Both the position numbers and the translations under genes were made by a program. The notes beneath the pieces were generated by a model. That model saw nothing but the letters and a program-made list of their open reading frames with translations. It was not told the origin of the DNA and ran no database searches. From assembly GCF_003412465.1 (NCBI RefSeq), contig NZ_QTJV01000009.1, positions 1-64,000 on the forward strand: a stretch of 64,000 nucleotides of DNA, given 5' to 3'. This stretch comes from Chitinophaga silvisoli. Its GTDB lineage: Bacteria; Bacteroidota; Bacteroidia; Chitinophagales; Chitinophagaceae. Within the stretch, counting starts at the first letter, position 1. Every line of letters begins with the position of its first letter. Below are positions 8,878 to 17,169 of the stretch, piece by piece.

Positions 8878-9810
8878 TTATTTTTCCGGCGACAACCACA
8901 CCACCTTCTGCAACGGCGTATGCTCTCCCCCAATAATATCCCTATACAAATCCGGCCTCCTCGCCTGCAAATACCGATACCCTCCCGCCTGGGTCAACTT
9001 CTCCTTTGTCAACAATGCCGTCGCCATATCATTATCCAGTGCCCGGCATTCGGCAATCACATCCCCAAATGGATCAAGAATCATCGCACACCCGTTTTTC
9101 AGCTGATCATCATCCATCCCGATCGCATTGGCAAATATGCAATACACCGCATTATCATACGCCCTGGCAGGCAACCATTTCATGAGCCATTGCCGCCCTT
9201 TTAAGCCATCAAATTCTATCCGGAGACTCGTAGGGTCGCTTACCCTGTTTTGCCACAATAAAGGGTCTACAAAGCCCGCTCCCGGTCTTGTAGAAGGTGT
9301 ACACATCGTCACATGCGGCATCAGGATAATTTCCGCCCCTAATAAGCGGGTGGCCCTCACATTCTCTATGATATTATTGTCGTAGCAAATCAGCATCCCT
9401 ATCTTCCAGCCATGCAGCTCAAATACGCAATACTCACTCCCCGGGCTCAGGTGCGGATTGATAAACGGATGCAGTTTCCTGAACCTGGCCAGCAATCCCG
9501 TTTTATCTACACACACGTAAGCCTTATAAATGTGATCCCCGTCCTTTTCAAATAAACCTGCTGCAATAGCAATATTATAGGTAGCAGCAATCTCAGTCAA
9601 TGCCTGAATAGAAGAACCGGAAGGGATCGGCTCCGCCAGCTCCCATAACTGCTCCAGGGTTAGATTGCGCGCAAAGGTGTAGCCGGTGATGGAGCATTCA
9701 TGAAATACTATAAGATCAGACTTGGCTGTAGCAGCGTATTGTTCTATCACGGAGAGATTGTAGGCCTTATCTCCGCTGCGATGTTCGAATTGTACAGTGG
9801 TGACTTTCAT
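8878..9810 (-). CDS. Carbon-nitrogen hydrolase (nitrilase superfamily)
   Basis: The 310-residue protein has the complete nitrilase-superfamily triad: Glu38 in FHECSITGY, Lys112 in RFRKLHPF and Cys142 in MLICYDNN. Such enzymes hydrolyse non-peptide carbon-nitrogen bonds (amides, N-carbamoyl compounds, nitriles) through a cysteine thioester. CYDN at the nucleophile is typical of amidase or carbamoylase branches. No signal peptide is seen, so it is cytosolic. It lies 28 bp downstream of an AraC-type regulator and upstream of the TfoX-like gene on the same strand. The substrate cannot be predicted. Confidence 0.88.
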   Translation of the reverse strand: MKVTTVQFEHRSGDKAYNLSVIEQYAATAKSDLIVFHECSITGYTFARNLTLEQLWELAEPIPSGSSIQALTEIAATYNIAIAAGLFEKDGDHIYKAYVCVDKTGLLARFRKLHPFINPHLSPGSEYCVFELHGWKIGMLICYDNNIIENVRATRLLGAEIILMPHVTMCTPSTRPGAGFVDPLLWQNRVSDPTSLRIEFDGLKGRQWLMKWLPARAYDNAVYCIFANAIGMDDDQLKNGCAMILDPFGDVIAECRALDNDMATALLTKEKLTQAGGYRYLQARRPDLYRDIIGGEHTPLQKVVWLSPEK

Positions 9811-9838
9811 GCCACGAAGGTAGCGTGGCTGACAAAAC

Positions 9839-10561
9839 TTAAATTGTACAATTCCGACTTAAAAAATTACTGGCCAATGGATAATTCTCATGCAAATAAT
9901 TCCTCGGTGTCAGCCCGGTCAGCTTCTTAAAATCCTTAATAGCATGCGACTGGTCACAATACCCATTTTCAAAAACCAGCGGGGTAATCTTCCGGTCCTT
10001 CTGCAATGATTTCAAAAACCGGTGTGTCCTTACAATATTACAATACTTTGCCGGACCAATCCCCACACTTGCCTTGAACCTCCTCTCCAGCTGCCGCTCC
10101 TGGTACCCGGAAAAATCCTGTAACTGCGCCAGCGTCAACATTCCCTTCTCCCTATCAATATAATCAATCGTCGCCTTTGTAAGCGAGCAGGTATGCTGCT
10201 GCAGGGAACAAAAGAATGCATCCACCGTATCCCTTGCAGGGGGCTGCTTAAAAATAAGTGACAGATCTATAAACTGATCCTTCAGTTCTGTAGCCGGAAT
10301 GCCCGTCAACGCATGCAATCCATAAGGCCTGAACACCACGATCAACAAAGATCCCGAGTAATACAAATCTTTATAATGCGTGATCTGTCCATATGCAAAT
10401 GCAGGCGGCAAATACTCCCCATCCAGGATCATTTCACCCTCACAAAATACAATCCCGGGATTAGCGTCAGAAAAGAAACGAATAGGCGTGCGCACAGGAT
10501 TCTCTATAAAAAGATAATGCCGGATGAATGGACGGAGCGATATAGATGGCAGCACCTGCAT
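9839..10561 (-). CDS. AraC-family regulator with DUF6597-like sensor domain
   Basis: A 240-residue regulator. Residues 1 to about 110 resemble the DUF6597 sensor found in many Bacteroidota AraC proteins (RPFIRHYLFIE, VVFRPYGLHALTG). Residues about 135-225 hold the HTH_18 DNA-binding domain (MLTLAQLQDFSGYQERQLER, then FENGYCDQSHAIKDFKKLTG). It is followed after 28 bp by the carbon-nitrogen hydrolase on the same strand and may regulate it. The palindromic element copy 2 lies just upstream, so its promoter must be very near or inside that element. Confidence 0.88.
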   Translation of the reverse strand: MQVLPSISLRPFIRHYLFIENPVRTPIRFFSDANPGIVFCEGEMILDGEYLPPAFAYGQITHYKDLYYSGSLLIVVFRPYGLHALTGIPATELKDQFIDLSLIFKQPPARDTVDAFFCSLQQHTCSLTKATIDYIDREKGMLTLAQLQDFSGYQERQLERRFKASVGIGPAKYCNIVRTHRFLKSLQKDRKITPLVFENGYCDQSHAIKDFKKLTGLTPRNYLHENYPLASNFLSRNCTI

Positions 10562-10580
10562 ATTGTAAATATACTTAAAA

Positions 10581-10685
10581 GAGCTTGTATCAAAAGTAAA
10601 CTGATGGCATTGAAAATTACATAAACAAAAATCCGCTCCATCTGGTACCCGGAATAAATCCCGGCAAAGTTACTTTTGATACAGC
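10581..10685. mobile_element. MITE-like palindromic element, copy 2
   Basis: The left end GCTTGTATCAAAAGTAA (10583-10599) and right end TTACTTTTGATACA (10670-10683) match copy 1, and the inner block GGTACCCGGAATAAATCCC then GGCAA differs from copy 1 at one base. The inverted repeat can be extended outward to a TTAAAAG/CTTTTAA pair with one mismatch and one gap. The copy lies between two same-strand genes, not convergent ones, so it is not only a convergent terminator. Confidence 0.7.
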
Positions 10686-10698
10686 CCTTTTAATAAAA

Positions 10699-11247
10699 CT
10701 ATTTACTCCACTCTTCCACTGTCATCACCTCCCCCTGCTTAATAAAAATCTTCTCCATCAAAAACGTATGCACATCCTCCTCCCTATCCGCACATGCATC
10801 GGACAATACCGTCATCCTAAAATCCCGGTCCGCCGCCTCTCTTAGCGTTGACAATACCACCCCACTCGTTGCAATCCCCGAAAGCACCATTTCCTCAATC
10901 TTCATAGCCCTTAGCAACACTTCCAGGTCACTCCCGCAAAAGGCACTCACACGGCGTTTCACCACCACCGCCTCATTTTCCTGCGGTGCCAGATCCGGAT
11001 GGATCTTCATAAATTCTGCCGGCGGCACATGTGTTACCATCTGCTTCGCCTGGGTAAATCCCTTGTTATTCGCACTGATCTCAGGAGCGCCAGGCCTGAA
11101 ACCTACCACTACATAAATCACCGGAATACCCTTACTACGCGCGCTGGCAATCGCCCTACCCACGCTGGCAGTCACTGCCGGACCCGCACTCAATGTGCTC
11201 AGCATCGCAGCCTGCATGTCCATTACTAATAAAGCACTGTTACTCAT
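10699..11247 (-). CDS. Isochorismatase-family hydrolase lacking the usual nucleophilic Cys
   Basis: A 182-residue cytosolic protein of the isochorismatase/nicotinamidase fold. Asp10 (LLVMDMQ) and Lys97 (VVVKRRVSAF) of the usual triad are visible. In the LSGIATSGVVLST segment the position that is Cys in nicotinamidases (GVATxxCV) is Val130, with Gly129 before it. Isochorismatases such as EntB also lack the Cys and hydrolyse a vinyl ether, so the protein may be such an enzyme or an inactive relative. Its start overlaps the MFS stop by 4 bp (ATGA), so the two are translationally coupled and probably act on, or export, related molecules. Confidence 0.85.
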   Translation of the reverse strand: MSNSALLVMDMQAAMLSTLSAGPAVTASVGRAIASARSKGIPVIYVVVGFRPGAPEISANNKGFTQAKQMVTHVPPAEFMKIHPDLAPQENEAVVVKRRVSAFCGSDLEVLLRAMKIEEMVLSGIATSGVVLSTLREAADRDFRMTVLSDACADREEDVHTFLMEKIFIKQGEVMTVEEWSK

Positions 11248-12461
11248 TTTGTTGTTTTGAGATAGTTGGAAAATATAAATGCTATGACAAGGGCAATACC
11301 TCCCTGCACCAACATCGTCAGCGGTGCTGAGATCCTCTGTGAGGCAGTGCCTGCTAATAAACTTCCTAATGGCAGCATACCAAAGTATGCCATCGCGACA
11401 TAACTCATGACTCTTCCCCGCATCTGCGCGGCAGCCTCTACCTGTATAATCGTAATACTCGCCGTCATCGGCAACAGTGAAGCCAATCCTATCACCACCG
11501 CAAAAGGTATCCCCATATAAAATGAAGTACAGCGTGAAAAACCTATCAACCCTAGCCCCAGTACGACAGTACTGCCAATCAAAATACCTGTCAGATGAGC
11601 ACTTTTTTTCAAAGATGCCAGGAACAAACTCCCTACTATGGATCCTGCCCCTACCGCAGCCGCGATATATCCAAATGTCCTTGCATTCCCCTGGAAGATC
11701 ACTTTCGCAAACACCGGCATCAATGTATCATAAGGTAATACCAGCAATCCCATACACATAACCAGCAGAATAATGATCCCGATCTTCGGTGTCTGCCGCA
11801 GGTACACAAATCCTTCTGACAACTCCGTCAGCGCATCCTTCTTCTCCACAGGTGCCACAAACGCCGGCAGCTGCATTAGCAACAATGAACCGATCACCGC
11901 CAGGAAACTCAATGCATTCAATGCAAAACAGGTATACGCACCATAAGCCTGCAACACGATCCCCGACACTGCCGGTCCTATCAACCGCGCTATATTCACC
12001 ATCGCCGAATTCAATGCCAGCGCATTCGTGATATCCTCCTTATTATTTACCAGCTCATGCACCATCGGTTGCCTCGCCGGCGTATCAAATGCATTCACAA
12101 TGCCAAGTACCACACTCAATGCCAGGATCTGCCATACCTCGTAATGCCCGCTGAATGTAAGGATCGCCAGCATCAATGATTGTATCAGTGAAGCCGCCTG
12201 CGTAATAATCAGGATCTTCCGGCGACTATACCTGTCAGACACAATCCCCCCTGGCAACGAAAACAAAAATGACGGAAACTGCTGCATAAAAACCGCCAGT
12301 CCCAACATGTATGCAGAATGCGTAACCGAATACACCACCCAGCTCACCGCCGTTCGCTGCATCCAGGTACCAATCTGTGAAATAGACTGCCCACAAAAAA
12401 ACAAAGCATAATTCCTGTTCCTAAATGCCCTGAAAGCGTTTCCTTTTCCTGCCTGAATCAT
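11244..12461 (-). CDS. MFS transporter (EntS-like/MFS_3 group)
   Basis: A 405-residue inner-membrane protein with about 12 hydrophobic segments. It has the MFS motif after helix 2 (GGIVSDRYSRRKILI) and an N-terminus typical of the enterobactin-exporter-like MFS_3 group (NRNYALFFCGQSISQIGTWMQ). Members usually export siderophores, drugs or small metabolites. The next gene, an isochorismatase-like hydrolase, overlaps its end by 4 bp. A TetR-type regulator lies immediately upstream on the same strand, and a palindrome matching that before tetR sits 20 bp before this start codon, so drug- or metabolite-induced export is the likely role. Confidence 0.9.
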   Translation of the reverse strand: MIQAGKGNAFRAFRNRNYALFFCGQSISQIGTWMQRTAVSWVVYSVTHSAYMLGLAVFMQQFPSFLFSLPGGIVSDRYSRRKILIITQAASLIQSLMLAILTFSGHYEVWQILALSVVLGIVNAFDTPARQPMVHELVNNKEDITNALALNSAMVNIARLIGPAVSGIVLQAYGAYTCFALNALSFLAVIGSLLLMQLPAFVAPVEKKDALTELSEGFVYLRQTPKIGIIILLVMCMGLLVLPYDTLMPVFAKVIFQGNARTFGYIAAAVGAGSIVGSLFLASLKKSAHLTGILIGSTVVLGLGLIGFSRCTSFYMGIPFAVVIGLASLLPMTASITIIQVEAAAQMRGRVMSYVAMAYFGMLPLGSLLAGTASQRISAPLTMLVQGGIALVIAFIFSNYLKTTK

Positions 12462-12480
12462 ATCATTTTATTATTGACCT

Positions 12481-12507
12481 TTCGACACAATCCGGTAAAA
12501 TGTCGAA
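12481..12507. promoter_or_regulatory. Probable TetR operator before the MFS gene
   Basis: TTCGACA (12481-12487), 13 bp, then TGTCGAA (12501-12507), a perfect 7-bp inverted repeat. It ends 20 bp before the MFS start (minus strand, 12461). The same half-sites with the same 13-bp gap occur before tetR. Confidence 0.75.
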
Positions 12508-12525
12508 TATAAGAGAAAAAAAAAG

Positions 12526-13098
12526 CTAGCTTTTTAAAGCCAGCATTGTCATACGTACCAGTGCATCGATAGCTGGCTCCATACGCGCATAACTATTTTC
12601 AAGATCCCATTCCCGCTTGAAACCACGCAGACTACTTGTAAATACAAATATAATCGCCTCCTTGTCTTCCACCTTACAATCCGCCAGTACACGGCTCAGC
12701 AATACCAGCTCATCCTTCCGGATCTTCTTCTGGATCACCTTTTTCCGCTGTGTATACTGCGACAACTCCTCCGGGTTCATAGCCGTCTCAAAGATGTCAA
12801 AAAAGCTCTTCCGCTTGCGGCCAATCTTCGTCTTCGTAATACCATAAGCACGCAACTTCCCCTCCAGCGTCTGCTCCCTATCTACCACCTTCGTAATCTC
12901 CTCAATGATCTCATCCACCTCCGCAATCATCACCGCATCAAAAACCTCATCCTTATTCTTATAATAATAATACAAGGAACTTCTTCCCTTGCCAATCGCC
13001 TTCGCTACATCATCCATGGTTACCTTCTGATAACCATGCTTTTGAAATAGCTGCCGGGCGGCCCGCAGAATCTGTTGTTGTATTATATCCTCTGGCAT
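12526..13098 (-). CDS. TetR/AcrR-family transcriptional repressor
   Basis: A 190-residue protein with the TetR N-terminal helix-turn-helix at about residues 10-55 (FQKHGYQKVTMDDVAKAIGK, then RSSLYYYYKNKDEVFDAV) and an all-helical ligand-binding C-terminal domain. TetR proteins repress until a small ligand binds. It lies 64 bp upstream of the MFS gene. Identical half-site palindromes are found 22 bp before its own start and 20 bp before the MFS start, which points to autorepression and control of the MFS-hydrolase pair. Confidence 0.92.
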   Translation of the reverse strand: MPEDIIQQQILRAARQLFQKHGYQKVTMDDVAKAIGKGRSSLYYYYKNKDEVFDAVMIAEVDEIIEEITKVVDREQTLEGKLRAYGITKTKIGRKRKSFFDIFETAMNPEELSQYTQRKKVIQKKIRKDELVLLSRVLADCKVEDKEAIIFVFTSSLRGFKREWDLENSYARMEPAIDALVRMTMLALKS

Positions 13099-13113
13099 AC
13101 CCTACAAAGCTAA

Positions 13114-13152
13114 TACTTTTTCGACATTTAGACAACAAATGTCGAAAAAGTA
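13114..13152. promoter_or_regulatory. Probable TetR operator before tetR (extended palindrome)
   Basis: Perfect 16-bp arms (13114-13129 and 13137-13152, left arm TACTTTTTCGACATTT) around a 7-bp centre. The core TTCGACA-N13-TGTCGAA (13120-13146) has the same half-sites and spacing as the site before the MFS gene and lies 22 bp before the tetR start. It could also form a hairpin in the transcript entering from the AsmA gene. Confidence 0.78.
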
Positions 13153-13158
13153 ATTATT

Positions 13159-16100
13159 TTACTGTTCCTTCCCTTCCTGCAAATCCATATCCTTATTCTT
13201 CCCCAACTTCACTACCGGGTTATGCTGGGTCCCCGTCACATTAAACGGTATCCCCCAAATTCCCAAAGGCGGCAAACCTACACGCCCCCTCAGGTTCAAT
13301 CGCCCGTCAAAACTCACCTGGCCTTCAAAGCGGGGACGCATACCCGCTATCCGCAACTTCGTCCTCTCTATGGTTATGATATTATTCGCAATTGAACTAC
13401 GGATATTCACTTCTGACAATCCCGGATCCTTTATATCCTCCTTACCCGTCTTGTTCGCCACCGTATTCAATAACTTAAATCCTTTCAGCTTAATTTTCTT
13501 CAAGGTCAATACCCCCTCCCCTGTCAGCGATGGATAAGACACCTTCATATTCTCATCCAGCCTGCCATTCACATGATACTCCAGGCCAACTATACCGCTG
13601 GCCGACGAAGCTGAAGTCGCCATATCATGGAAGAGCTTTATTTCCCTATAAGCACGTTTGATATCAAACTCCTTTGCACTGATCCTGAAATCAAATTGCG
13701 CCCGTTTTGCACTCAGACTCGTATACTGTGCATCCATCACTACCGGCGCATCGATTATATTGAACCCGGTATTGCTCATGGAAAGACTCCCATTCTCTAT
13801 TGACAGGTTGCCATGAAAACGATGCAGGTCTATACTACTATAATTCACCCTATCAGCCGCTGCATTGATCGTCAACCTTACATTCGCAGGAATGATCACC
13901 ACACCCGGTACACCCGCTGCCGCATCCGCCGGATCACTGTTGCCCGTATAAGCTGCCAGTTCATCCACCTGGATATAATGACTCTTCAGGTCCAGCGCTC
14001 CCTGTAAATGCTGATCCGGCTGCATCATATACCCGATCAGGTTATTGAGGTAGCCATCTATATGCAGGTCTGATTTACCATAGTGAACATCGAACTTATC
14101 AAACCACATCTTATCATCTGCAAAACGGAAGACCCCATCATTTATATGAAAAGGCAGTGGGAAGATGTTCGCTTTCACCGTTACATCTTTCACCGTCAGC
14201 GATCCCCTATTATTCAGTTTCGCATACTGGCCAGACATCGCATCACTCTGCGTACCATGCAGTGACAGGTCAGCCCTGATCATCCCATTTACATCATAAC
14301 CATCCTTACCCAGTACCTTATAAATCTTTCCCAGGTCTATGGCACCATTCGCTGTTATATCATAATGCGGATCATTGAAATTGTCTACCGATGCTTTCAG
14401 GTTGAATGTCTGCCCCTCGAACTCAAATGCCACCGGTTTTATATCAAATCGCAAAGCATTGAAATTGCCCGTTGTATCTACCAGCACCGCATCCACATTG
14501 ATCTTCTCGATCGGGTGTGGATAATACTTCGTCTTCACCACACCATTACTCATTTTCAGGGATGCCGTGGTGACAGGGAACAATTTCTGTGCAGGTACCC
14601 ATGGACCTTTACTAAGCACATTTATTTTCACATCTCCATTCAGATCTATGCCATCGACCGGATAGAATTGTTTTAACTCCTCCATATGCAGTAAGCCCAC
14701 CAGGTTTGCATCTATATCCGGTGCCAGCGCATTGTTGACCTGTATATTTCCTTTGATATAGTTGCTCAGTGCCTCGGCATTGATCTGGCTCACATCCAGG
14801 TGTACATTGGTATAACTATTATCCCTGCTGTAAGCCTCCACTACAAATCCAATGTTCTTAACCGGCTCCTTTACATCTTCAAAATGCAGTGAACCATCGC
14901 TGAAGGTTGACTTGAAATCAAAGGTCGGCACACTCACATTCTTCACATAACGGCCATCGGCCTTCAGCCTGGCCTGCAGGCGTCCTGTAAGCAGAAATTT
15001 ATCATAGCCTATCGCTTTCGTCCATTTCTCCATATCGATATCCGCATCCATCCGGGCCTTTATCAAAGGTTTCGTCAGACCCGTTATATCAATATCTGCA
15101 TTCAGGTGACCTTTATCCAATTGAAATGACAGCGAATCCAGGCTGATATTCAAACGGTCCGGATTCATCTGCGGTATGTGTGTAATGAAGTCCAGCCTTA
15201 ATTTTTCAATCTTGCTGGATGAACCTGCACTTGAAATCTCGCCATCTCTTACCTTGATCTTAAATGTAAAATCAGGCATCCTGTTCGCATTCGCCATGTA
15301 CTTTCCCTTCAGTGAAGCAGAGAGTTCCGCATCACCTTCTATATCAGTATGCTCCATCCAGCTCAGGTACTTGGCAGGCAGGGCACTAAACAGCGCTTCC
15401 AGTGTTGAAGCCCCTGAGCCCAGCTGAAAATCCATGTTATAGCCATTGCGCAGGAAACTGAATTCCCCTTTGAACTGTACAGGCAACTGGTTAATCTTCA
15501 GATCATTCTTTTCAAACACCAGGTCGAGCGACTTCGTATTGATCCTTGTGATCAGGTTTCCCTTCAGTTTCTTGGATTGGATATAAGGCACACCTCCATA
15601 AGAGAGGTCAAATGAATTGATGACAACCCTGGAATAAAGGTCGAACTTGTTGGATTTCAAACTGCCCTTTCCTGTATAATTCACATCATTGGCCTTGATA
15701 TTCAATGCCAGTGAACGGTCATTATAAATGATACGGCAATGTTCCAGTTGTATACGATCTATATTCAGGGCCGCCCCACTGGTATCTACTTTGGAAGCCT
15801 TCGTGGGCGCTGCTGGCTGATAGATGTTGTAATTAGGCCGGCCATCAGTATCTACCTGCACATGTACATTGCCTTTAGTCAGGTAGATTTCATTGATTTT
15901 TATGGTTTTAGAAAAAACGGTAGATAAGTCTACACCCAGTGAAACCTCTGATGCCACCACCAGTGTATCCTGCTCAAAAGGTGCAGACCCCTTCAGACTA
16001 AAATCATAGAGGGTGAGTGTTAAAGAAGGAAAATGGTTAAAAAAGGATAGTCTTGCCTTCGAAAAATTCAGTTCACTGGTGATACTATTATTGGCCCAGG

Positions 16101-16233
16101 CCTTAATTTTGTTTGAAACAGCCTTTGGAAAAAGCAAAGGCAGGATAAATAGCAATACTAATACTCCTCCGAAAGACAAAGAAATAACTTTCAATGCTTT
16201 CAAGGAAGACTTCTTGAAACTAGCACTTAGCAT
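13159..16233 (-). CDS. AsmA-family inner-membrane protein
   Basis: A 1024-residue protein with one N-terminal membrane segment (about residues 14-34, VISLSFGGVLVLLFILPLLF) and a long periplasmic part. The AsmA signature is visible just after the membrane helix (ELNFSKARLSFFNHFPSLTL) and in the C-terminal region (LTLKKIKLKGFKLLNTVANK). AsmA-like proteins of the repeating beta-groove type are thought to move or organise lipids between inner and outer membrane. Bacteroidota members of about 1000 residues are common. It stands alone, with 96 bp after the PARG-like gene and the tetR control region after its stop. Confidence 0.88.
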   Translation of the reverse strand: MLSASFKKSSLKALKVISLSFGGVLVLLFILPLLFPKAVSNKIKAWANNSITSELNFSKARLSFFNHFPSLTLTLYDFSLKGSAPFEQDTLVVASEVSLGVDLSTVFSKTIKINEIYLTKGNVHVQVDTDGRPNYNIYQPAAPTKASKVDTSGAALNIDRIQLEHCRIIYNDRSLALNIKANDVNYTGKGSLKSNKFDLYSRVVINSFDLSYGGVPYIQSKKLKGNLITRINTKSLDLVFEKNDLKINQLPVQFKGEFSFLRNGYNMDFQLGSGASTLEALFSALPAKYLSWMEHTDIEGDAELSASLKGKYMANANRMPDFTFKIKVRDGEISSAGSSSKIEKLRLDFITHIPQMNPDRLNISLDSLSFQLDKGHLNADIDITGLTKPLIKARMDADIDMEKWTKAIGYDKFLLTGRLQARLKADGRYVKNVSVPTFDFKSTFSDGSLHFEDVKEPVKNIGFVVEAYSRDNSYTNVHLDVSQINAEALSNYIKGNIQVNNALAPDIDANLVGLLHMEELKQFYPVDGIDLNGDVKINVLSKGPWVPAQKLFPVTTASLKMSNGVVKTKYYPHPIEKINVDAVLVDTTGNFNALRFDIKPVAFEFEGQTFNLKASVDNFNDPHYDITANGAIDLGKIYKVLGKDGYDVNGMIRADLSLHGTQSDAMSGQYAKLNNRGSLTVKDVTVKANIFPLPFHINDGVFRFADDKMWFDKFDVHYGKSDLHIDGYLNNLIGYMMQPDQHLQGALDLKSHYIQVDELAAYTGNSDPADAAAGVPGVVIIPANVRLTINAAADRVNYSSIDLHRFHGNLSIENGSLSMSNTGFNIIDAPVVMDAQYTSLSAKRAQFDFRISAKEFDIKRAYREIKLFHDMATSASSASGIVGLEYHVNGRLDENMKVSYPSLTGEGVLTLKKIKLKGFKLLNTVANKTGKEDIKDPGLSEVNIRSSIANNIITIERTKLRIAGMRPRFEGQVSFDGRLNLRGRVGLPPLGIWGIPFNVTGTQHNPVVKLGKNKDMDLQEGKEQ

Positions 16234-16329
16234 AAAAAGGTATAGGAGCGTTAATTAGGATTCCGCTTGCGGGCGCAAAGATAGAACTTCTCCAACCTGT
16301 TTTTCAAATAATTTTAACACTCCCTGTTT

Positions 16330-17169
16330 TCAGGTAAAAATTTCCTGGAATGCCTTCATATTAGGCGTGGCAGCGCTTTTGTCGAGGACTGCAAAAACGA
16401 CTGATTTAAAGCATTTACTGTACTTTCCTTCCCCCAATAAATAAGAACCGAAGTAGCGCGCAATATCCTTTGGGTCATTCCGGAATACGCCACAGCCCCA
16501 TGCACCAAGCAGGAGATGCTGAATATTATGATGGGCAAATACACCCAGTACCCTGTCCATCCTGCGCATCATCACATCTTCCGCCTGCGCTTTTTCGTGC
16601 GGGCGGTTATTCATAATCGCACCTATATTCACTGCTGGACTGGTGATGAACGAGACAGGGTAAGGATCTGGCAGCAGTTCGCCATTGTCATTCCGGAATA
16701 CGGCCACATCCGGGCTCCAGATCATATGGTCCGAGTACAGCAGCGTAGGCCTGGCCCTGTTATACTCGTACATTTCAAAATGTTTTGAGAGGGTCGCGTA
16801 CAGGGTCGATGACATCGCCAGACTTTCTTCCTGTGCGACGGCACCTCCCAGGAAACCGCCCCCGGGGTTCTTGGCAGAGGCAAAATTGAGGCAACCGATT
16901 TTTTTGCCCTCCCGGATCATGGCAGCAGCAGCATCCAGCACCGTAGTGTTGATGACTTCGAATGTTGTGACTTCGTTTGCAGCAGCCACTTTTTCGGCCA
17001 GCGCCGGCATGAGGGTGTCGAAATCTTCGGGGGTATACAATTTGCAGTCTTCGAGCATAGTGGCAATAGATGCCTTGATGTTGACAACCTCGTCCTTCAC
17101 ACGATAATAGCCCTGTTCAATGATCTGTAGGGTCTCCTGGGCCTTCTCGGCCCGTGTTGTTTTTTTCAT
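16330..17169 (-). CDS. TIGR02452/PARG-type macrodomain protein (poly-ADP-ribose glycohydrolase-like)
   Basis: A 279-residue protein from the ATG at 17169, which overlaps the acyltransferase stop as TAATG. Residues about 95-115 carry the bacterial PARG signature: NFASAKNPGGGFLGG with the triple Gly at 103-105, then AVAQEE with Gln-Glu-Glu at 113-115. The second Glu is the catalytic acid in characterised bacterial PARGs. A second conserved block is HLLLGAWGCGVFRNDP. The family removes ADP-ribose chains or related modifications. Here the partner is unknown, and coupling to a membrane acyltransferase is unexpected. Confidence 0.85.
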   Translation of the reverse strand: MKKTTRAEKAQETLQIIEQGYYRVKDEVVNIKASIATMLEDCKLYTPEDFDTLMPALAEKVAAANEVTTFEVINTTVLDAAAAMIREGKKIGCLNFASAKNPGGGFLGGAVAQEESLAMSSTLYATLSKHFEMYEYNRARPTLLYSDHMIWSPDVAVFRNDNGELLPDPYPVSFITSPAVNIGAIMNNRPHEKAQAEDVMMRRMDRVLGVFAHHNIQHLLLGAWGCGVFRNDPKDIARYFGSYLLGEGKYSKCFKSVVFAVLDKSAATPNMKAFQEIFT

